Part shown: piece after piece, positions 53,669-54,113 of the stretch | How positions within the stretch are numbered: the stretch's first letter is position 1 | Layout: each line of letters opens with the position of its first letter | DNA from: Eubacteriaceae bacterium | GTDB lineage: Bacteria > Bacillota > Clostridia > Eubacteriales > Anaerofustaceae | Reading direction: 5' to 3' | DNA length: 54,113 nucleotides | NCBI GenBank assembly: GCA_009782875.1 | Contig: WRIE01000013.1 | Location: forward strand, 1 to 54,113 | Position numbers and translations under genes: made by a program | The notes under the pieces: model-generated | What the model was told of the DNA's origin: nothing | Seen by the model: the letters and a program-made list of their open reading frames with translations, nothing else | Database searches by the model: none

Positions 53669-53921
53669 CTAAAGCGATTTCGAAACAAACTTGCTTTCGT
53701 TGGCTTCTTGGATAGACTGGCGCAGCTCAGCCATATTTGTAGAGCCATAAAACGGGTCGGCTACAATGGAGAGCTCAAATGGGATTTTGCCTCCACACAG
53801 AGATTGGCGCACGAAAATTTTAAACGCCGAGGACATACTTAAACCAAGTTCATTGAAGTAAACTTCAGCTTGTTCTTTAGCTCTTTGTCAATCCTGATAT
53901 TCAGGTTCGTTGTTCAGCCAT
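53669..53921 (-). pseudogene. RelB/DinJ-type antitoxin, frameshifted remnant
   Basis: ATG 53921 gives MAEQ, then a shift leads to TNLNIRIDKELK, then a second shift to EQAEVYFNELGLSMSSAFKI, FVRQSLCGGKIPFELS and a stop at 53669. These are the ribbon-helix-helix and adjoining segments of RelB/DinJ antitoxins. The C-terminal part (NMAELRQSIQEANES) is typical of the toxin-binding tail. Two frameshifts make it a pseudogene. It is paired with the toxin remnant 20 bp downstream. Confidence 0.78.
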
Positions 53922-53976
53922 CAATATAGCCGCCTTTTTTAAGTTTCATGCTTGCTGTAAGACTATAATTGTACAT

Positions 53977-54006
53977 ATTATGAGCAATGCCATTAGGAAC
54001 TGTCAA
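53977..54006 (-). promoter_or_regulatory. Probable promoter of the toxin-antitoxin remnant
   Basis: On the - strand a perfect TTGACA (54001-54006), 18-bp spacer and CATAAT (53977-53982), about 55 bp before the antitoxin ATG. Confidence 0.5.
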
Positions 54007-54113
54007 AAAATAACTTGAACAATTGAAGCAGAAATGGTATGCAATAAACAGAGTAAAGAGGTTATGGAATGAGTGATGTAATTGCTGATAGAATAATGAC
54101 AATGTTACCAATA

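Overview
The window comes from a low-to-mid GC, anaerobic, endospore-forming member of the Bacillota (Clostridia). Gene order and content are Gram-positive throughout: spoIVA, a CotH-type spore-coat kinase homologue, zapA, a tlyA-nadK-argR-recN block, two-subunit iron-sulfur L-serine dehydratase, luxS, der beside the DUF512/PDZ radical-SAM protein, rqcH, the TIGR03960/DUF2344 pair, and a gap-pgk-tpi-eno glycolytic run. I cannot name a genus or species from the sequence alone.

Left part (1-9.6 kb) is accessory and decayed. It holds the end of an IS5-type transposase, a degraded IS4/IS1634-like transposase, a TnpB remnant, a TetR regulator, three tyrosine-phosphatase genes produced partly by a recent 1631-bp tandem duplication, mscL, a C_GCAxxG_C_C protein, a stand-alone pyruvate-kinase C-terminal-like domain protein and a small membrane protein. 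The most striking feature is a pair of about 380-bp homologous, structured, non-coding elements (551-935 on +, 8959-9332 on -). Each sits exactly between the Shine-Dalgarno sequence and the ATGA start of a different, unrelated gene (mscL; the membrane-protein gene). They look like orphan HEARO / IscB omega-RNA-type mobile RNAs whose right-hand target motif ATGA coincides with a start codon.

Middle part (9.6-24.2 kb): clpB, two tandem TetR paralogues, a sugar-phosphate isomerase/epimerase-type TIM barrel whose start lies almost on its own promoter (possibly leaderless), dnaE, zapA with a long coiled coil, an oppositely oriented calcineurin-like phosphoesterase fused to eight near-identical 42-residue TPRs, and an IS1634-like transposase whose first catalytic Asp appears changed to Asn.

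Right part (24.8-54.1 kb) is mostly compact housekeeping operons on the + strand: tlyA-nadK-argR-recN, luxS-sdaAB-sdaAA, a VTC/DUF4956/CotH/DUF512 cluster, der-rqcH, then spoIVA on the - strand behind a sigma-E-like promoter, TIGR03960-DUF2344, efp-nusB-xseA-xseB-ispA, and gap-pgk-tpiA-eno (no phosphoglycerate mutase gene in the cluster). The window ends in a broken RelB/DinJ-YoeB toxin-antitoxin pair. Spacers of 300-700 bp with no recognisable gene are common, especially next to mobile-element remnants. I saw no rRNA, tRNA or CRISPR array.
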